In this document: one piece after another, positions 13,122 to 15,613 of the stretch | Layout of the letters: the number at the start of each line of letters is the position of its first letter | Position numbering within the stretch: position 1 is the first letter of the stretch | Assembly (NCBI GenBank): GCA_019119085.1 | Contig: DWXT01000169.1 | Coordinates: forward strand, 1-15,613 | Direction of reading: 5' to 3' | DNA length: 15,613 bases | Source: Flavonifractor avistercoris | GTDB lineage: Bacteria; Bacillota; Clostridia; Oscillospirales; Oscillospiraceae | Translations under genes and position numbers: made by a program | The notes under the pieces: model-generated | What the model was told of the DNA's origin: nothing | The model's input: only the letters and a program-made list of their open reading frames with translations | The model's database searches: none

Positions 13122-14195
13122 TCAATCCTCCTCCATAACTTCTTTTATTCCTGCCATGATGTAGTCCGCGCAAGGGAGCGCGATGGCGTTCCCCAACGCC
13201 TTGTAGCGGTGAGCCGGGGAGATCACCTCGCCCTCCGCGCCGTATTTCGTCCAGCCCTCCGGCAGCCCCATGAGCCGCTCACATTCCAGCTCCGTGAGAA
13301 AGCGGACGCAGCCGCCCGCCGGGTCATCCTCAAACCAAAAGGCGAAGGGATTGACCGCCCCGGCTAAAAGAGTGGGAAAAGGGTCAGTTGGCCGTCCAAA
13401 GCTGTCCCGGAAGTGGGCCTGCTCCCCGTCCTTGGCCGCGCCCCGCATCCGGAAGAGCTGAAAGGGGTGGAGGACGGGTACGCGCCCCCCTGTTTCAAGA
13501 ACAGGGCCTCGATCTCCTTCGGGGGCGAGCAGCCCGCCCGCTCCGCAAGGCGGAGGAAGTGGGAGCACTGGCCGGGGCTTAAACAGTACCTGGGCAGCAC
13601 GCCGCCCTCTAAAATCCGCCACGAGAAAGACGCGCTGCCGCCGGGCCAGCCGGGGCTTTGCCCAATGCTGGGCGTCCAGGAGCCGCCAACAGAGGTCAGG
13701 GCATCCCCCTCGCACCATTCCGGCGTTTGCCCATCTTCCAGCAGGAGGCATTGAAACCTCGGCGCCGAGGAACGCGGAGAGCACGGCTCCAAAATCCATC
13801 CGGTCATTTGAAGAAAGACTTCCCATGACGTTCTCCCAAACAGCGAAAGCTGGATATTGACTTCCAGTGGCATCCCTCATTTCTTGAATGATGCGGATGG
13901 CGTGGAAGAACAGGCCGGACTTGGCACCGGCCAGCCCCTCCCGCCGCCCGATCTGTGATAGGTTTTGACACGGGGAGCCAAAGGTGAGCACGTCCACCGG
14001 GGGCACCGCCCCGCCGTGCAGCGCCGTCACATCCCCCAGGTGGGCCATGTCCGGGAAATGCCGCCGGGTGATGGACACCGGGGCCTTTTCGATCTCGCTG
14101 GCCCACAGGGGCACGATCCCATTCCGCCGGGCGGCCAGGGGGAACACCCCAATGCCGTCGAACAGGCTCCCCAAAGTGATTTCTTTTTTGGTCGT
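13122..14195 (-). CDS. C5-cytosine DNA methyltransferase, apparent ACG start
   Basis: 357 aa from ACG at 14195 (T/M-TKKEITLGSLFDGIG). All key motifs are present: motif I GSLFDGIGVFPLAA; motif IV GSPCQNLS with catalytic Cys76; motif VI ENV (121-123); motif VIII RRQRVFLVAD; motif X YKALGNAI. The target-recognition part is about residues 205-290. It methylates cytosine C5 and, without a visible endonuclease, probably serves anti-restriction. Start: AGGAGG is 4 bases before ACG, in the frame where homologues read MTKKxITLGSLFDG. No ATG or GTG is available, and TTG at 14174 would remove the strand leading into the AdoMet-binding motif. The gene starts 13 bases after the VirB6 stop. Confidence 0.9.
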   Translation of the reverse strand, partial: TTKKEITLGSLFDGIGVFPLAARRNGIVPLWASEIEKAPVSITRRHFPDMAHLGDVTALHGGAVPPVDVLTFGSPCQNLSQIGRREGLAGAKSGLFFHAIRIIQEMRDATGSQYPAFAVWENVMGSLSSNDRMDFGAVLSAFLGAEVSMPPAGRWANAGMVRGGCPDLCWRLLDAQHWAKPRLARRQRVFLVADFRGRRAAQVLFKPRPVLPLPPPCGAGGLLAPEGDRGPVLETGGRVPVLHPFQLFRMRGAAKDGEQAHFRDSFGRPTDPFPTLLAGAVNPFAFWFEDDPAGGCVRFLTELECERLMGLPEGWTKYGAEGEVISPAHRYKALGNAIALPCADYIMAGIKEVMEED

Positions 14196-14208
14196 TTCTC
14201 CTCCTTCC

Positions 14209-15075
14209 TCAATGCGCCCCGAAAATGCTCCGGGAGATGCTGCCCGTCTTGAACAGCATGAAACACAAAAGCACCGTGTAGCCCATAGCGCCCCAAATGG
14301 AGCCGATGGGGTCGCCGCTGGTGGCGATGCCCTGGACGAGTACCGCGTAGATTGCCACGCACACCAAAATGAGCAGGCCCTGGAATCCGATGGCGAACAG
14401 GGACTTGATGTAGTTCTGCCCCATGCCGCCCAGCTCCCGGTTGGCGAGGGTCGCCATCGGGATGGGGGCTAAACTGGTCACGATATAAATTTCCAGCATA
14501 CGGCCATACACGATGACAAAAATGACGATGTTCAGCGCGAGCATACACACCTGGATGAGAATGGACTGCATGAACAGCCCCAGCAGGGAGCCCAGCCCCA
14601 TGCCCTCCAGCGTGGTTTCCAGGTTTGTCAGCATATCCGCCGAGATGTCCGTGGAGCCCTGGACGAGCCCGGACGCGCTGGCAATCACGCTCTGGCTTAC
14701 ATCGAACACCGCCATGACAATATTGAACGTGTTGGAGAGGATCAGGATGGCGATGGCCGTCTTGAACATCCACTTGTAGATATTCGCCACATCGACCTCG
14801 TGCATATTGTTCTTTTCCAAAAGCATCTGGATGAGCTCATAGGTGGCGACAAAGGTCAGCACCATGCCCGCTATCGGCAGGATCACCGTCTCGGAGAGCT
14901 GCCGGATCAGGGAGAACACCCCGGCGTTCCACGCCGCCGGGGTAGTCCCCACCTGTGCCGCTACGTCCCCGACTGAGGCGTTCACGTTGTCGAACAGCCC
15001 GCTCAGGTTTCCCATGATGCCGTCAATGAGCAGGTCTTTCAGCCAGCCTGTGAGCCAGTCGGTGAGAAAATCCAT
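14209..15075 (-). CDS. VirB6/TrbL-like (CD1112-family) polytopic membrane protein
   Basis: 288 aa, ATG start at 15075 (MDFLTDWLTGWLKDLLIDGI, the typical CD1112 start). About six hydrophobic segments are visible: 64-86, 104-125, 168-190, 194-211, 225-250 and 259-276. A soluble stretch (130-160) faces one side. SLAPIPMATLANRELGGMGQNYIKSLFAIGFQG (about 201-233) is the best conserved block of the family. It forms the inner part of the conjugation channel. It starts 12 bases after the stop of the maff2-like remnant, with a weak ribosome site (AAGG), so translation probably depends on coupling to the maff2-like gene. The nested insertion upstream may therefore lower its expression. Confidence 0.9.
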   Translation of the reverse strand: MDFLTDWLTGWLKDLLIDGIMGNLSGLFDNVNASVGDVAAQVGTTPAAWNAGVFSLIRQLSETVILPIAGMVLTFVATYELIQMLLEKNNMHEVDVANIYKWMFKTAIAILILSNTFNIVMAVFDVSQSVIASASGLVQGSTDISADMLTNLETTLEGMGLGSLLGLFMQSILIQVCMLALNIVIFVIVYGRMLEIYIVTSLAPIPMATLANRELGGMGQNYIKSLFAIGFQGLLILVCVAIYAVLVQGIATSGDPIGSIWGAMGYTVLLCFMLFKTGSISRSIFGAH

Positions 15076-15087
15076 AGGCGGCCAGCC

Positions 15088-15180
15088 TTAAAACAGGGTG
15101 CTGAGGACAGGGATCAGGGTGGTGCCCAGCAGGATGATGCCCCCGCCGGCCATCAGTTGCTTAATTCCCTGTGACTTTAC
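15088..15180 (-). pseudogene. maff2-like mobile-element gene, 3' remnant cut by an insertion
   Basis: The last 30 codons, KSQGIKQLMAGGGIILLGTTLIPVLSTLF and TAA at 15090-15088, match the C-terminus of Maff2-family proteins, roughly 70-aa membrane proteins normally encoded just before the VirB6-like gene. Upstream of the KSQG codons (about 15177) the frame runs into AT-rich sequence with no Maff2 character (no N-terminal MAFF..., no first membrane helix, no NDNPGA motif). The 5' half must therefore lie beyond the other end of the inserted element or be lost. It is a disrupted gene rather than a slowly decayed one, since the remaining codons are intact. Confidence 0.8.
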
Positions 15181-15266
15181 TGATGTGCGATAAAGAAGTA
15201 ATAGAAATGTAAAAAATTTTGCCGTTCCTATCCGGCACTTGGCCATTGTGTCGGATAGGTCGGGCG
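15178..15266. mobile_element. Terminal region of a nested serine-recombinase element
   Basis: This stretch lies between the recombinase stop codon and the maff2-like remnant. It is visibly AT-richer than the ICE, with A/T runs at 15211-15220. The left boundary must be close to 15175-15190, where similarity to maff2 stops. No obvious terminal inverted repeat can be seen, as expected for a serine-recombinase element. The exact attachment core cannot be fixed without the other end. Confidence 0.65.
15211..15259 (-). terminator. Hairpin after the serine recombinase
   Basis: A 12-bp stem with one G-T pair (15248-15259 with 15227-15238; CCTATCCG/CGGATAGG outermost) and a 9-base loop starts 8 bases after the recombinase stop. 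On the minus strand a run of six T (15216-15211) follows 10 bases after the stem. It may be a terminator, or the inverted repeat may be a recombinase-binding structure near the element end. Confidence 0.5.
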
Positions 15267-15613
15267 TTAGGCTTCGGGCAAGTCAATCTTGCCGACAAAG
15301 CTGTAATAAATCTCAATGTCCTGCCTGCGGATGCCGTTCTCGTCATAGCTGCACTCATGCACGACGATTTTCTCAATCATCTCCCGCAAGAGGGTGGGGG
15401 TCAATTCCTCAAAGGCAAGGTGCTTTCGGACGATACCCATAAACTTTTCCGCATTGACGGTGGCGGCCTGCGACTTGGAAAGTTCCTCCTGCAAAGCGGC
15501 GGCGCGGTCTTTCAGTTCCCGCTGTTCCTGCTCATAGTCTGCCGACAGTTCCATGAAACGCTCGTCGCTGATTTTGCCGGTACCCTTCATCCACCAGGGG
15601 GCGCAGGAGGGAG
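15267..15613 (-). CDS. Large serine recombinase (TnpX/DUF4368-type), C-terminal part
   Basis: About 108 residues are recognisable up to TAA at 15269-15267. GTGKISDERFMELSADYEQEQRELKDRAAALQEEL forms the long coiled coil, and LTPTLLREMIEKIVVHE followed by QDIEIYYSFVGKIDLP is the DUF4368 tail typical of clostridial Tn4451/TnpX-like recombinases. Such enzymes integrate and excise mobilizable elements site-specifically, and their genes normally lie next to one attachment site, as here. The catalytic serine domain would be outside the window. Upstream of the MKGTGKISD codons (15590-15613) the frame reads PSCAPWW, which does not resemble the LYEDxVxGKIS expected, so a frameshift or junction near the edge is possible. 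The tail assignment is firm; intactness is unknown. Confidence 0.85.
   Translation of the reverse strand, partial: PSCAPWWMKGTGKISDERFMELSADYEQEQRELKDRAAALQEELSKSQAATVNAEKFMGIVRKHLAFEELTPTLLREMIEKIVVHECSYDENGIRRQDIEIYYSFVGKIDLPEA

Noticed and set aside
11201..14195. A complete restriction-modification system
   Set aside because: Three methyltransferases are present, but no endonuclease or specificity-subunit gene lies in the window.
1..15613. tRNA, rRNA or classical IS transposase genes
   Set aside because: I saw no cloverleaf-like sequence, rRNA signature or DDE/Y1 transposase motif in either strand.

Overview
The window is the interior of an integrative and conjugative element (ICE) of the Tn1549 / Clostridioides difficile CTn type. 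The host looks like a GC-rich gut clostridium of the Oscillospiraceae/Ruminococcaceae kind. This rests on the recognisable mobile-element families in their usual order (VirB6/CD1112-like, PrgI, VirB4/CD1110-like, CD1108-like NlpC/P60, DUF4315, DUF4366/CD1107-like, cysteine-rich VLP-type, MobC, CD1845-like, MOBP relaxase), on strong AGGAGG-type Shine-Dalgarno sites, and on the high GC. The host assignment is inference.

Layout. Positions 1-324 (+) hold the 3' part of an XRE-family repressor that ends in its own terminator. Positions 350-510 are non-coding and packed with inverted repeats, a candidate oriT. From 511 to about 15180 every gene is on the minus strand, so the operon reads right to left: the last codons of a maff2-like gene (15088-15180); the VirB6-like channel protein; a C5-cytosine methyltransferase; a SpoVG-like protein; a DPPY methyltransferase; an MT-A70 methyltransferase; PrgI; the VirB4 ATPase; an NlpC/P60 wall hydrolase; DUF4315; DUF4366; a 55-aa CxxC protein; a cysteine-rich protein; two ICE proteins of unknown function; MobC; a CD1845-like membrane protein; and the relaxase. 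Most junctions are overlapping or only a few bases long, which indicates translational coupling. The transcript is broken up by hairpins at 4654-4730, 2438-2463 and 1957-1985. A strong sigma70-type promoter at 2356-2384 serves the CD1845-like gene and the relaxase. At the right edge (15181-15613) a second, nested mobile element begins: the C-terminal part of a large serine recombinase and an end region that cuts the maff2-like gene.

How the genes work together: VirB6, PrgI and VirB4 form the mating-channel core; the NlpC/P60 protein opens the wall; DUF4366, DUF4315 and the small cysteine-rich proteins are accessory; MobC and the relaxase process DNA at oriT; the three methyltransferases probably modify the DNA against host restriction.

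Most striking observations: (1) a dispersed palindrome, TGGGACA-NNN-TGTCCCA, occurs seven times, between genes and inside reading frames, and no annotated feature explains it; (2) the relaxase and the C5 methyltransferase have ACG, and the MT-A70 methyltransferase has ATC, exactly where the Shine-Dalgarno site and the expected N-terminus call for the start codon; (3) a serine-recombinase element has split a gene of the transfer operon, which could be a reversible switch.
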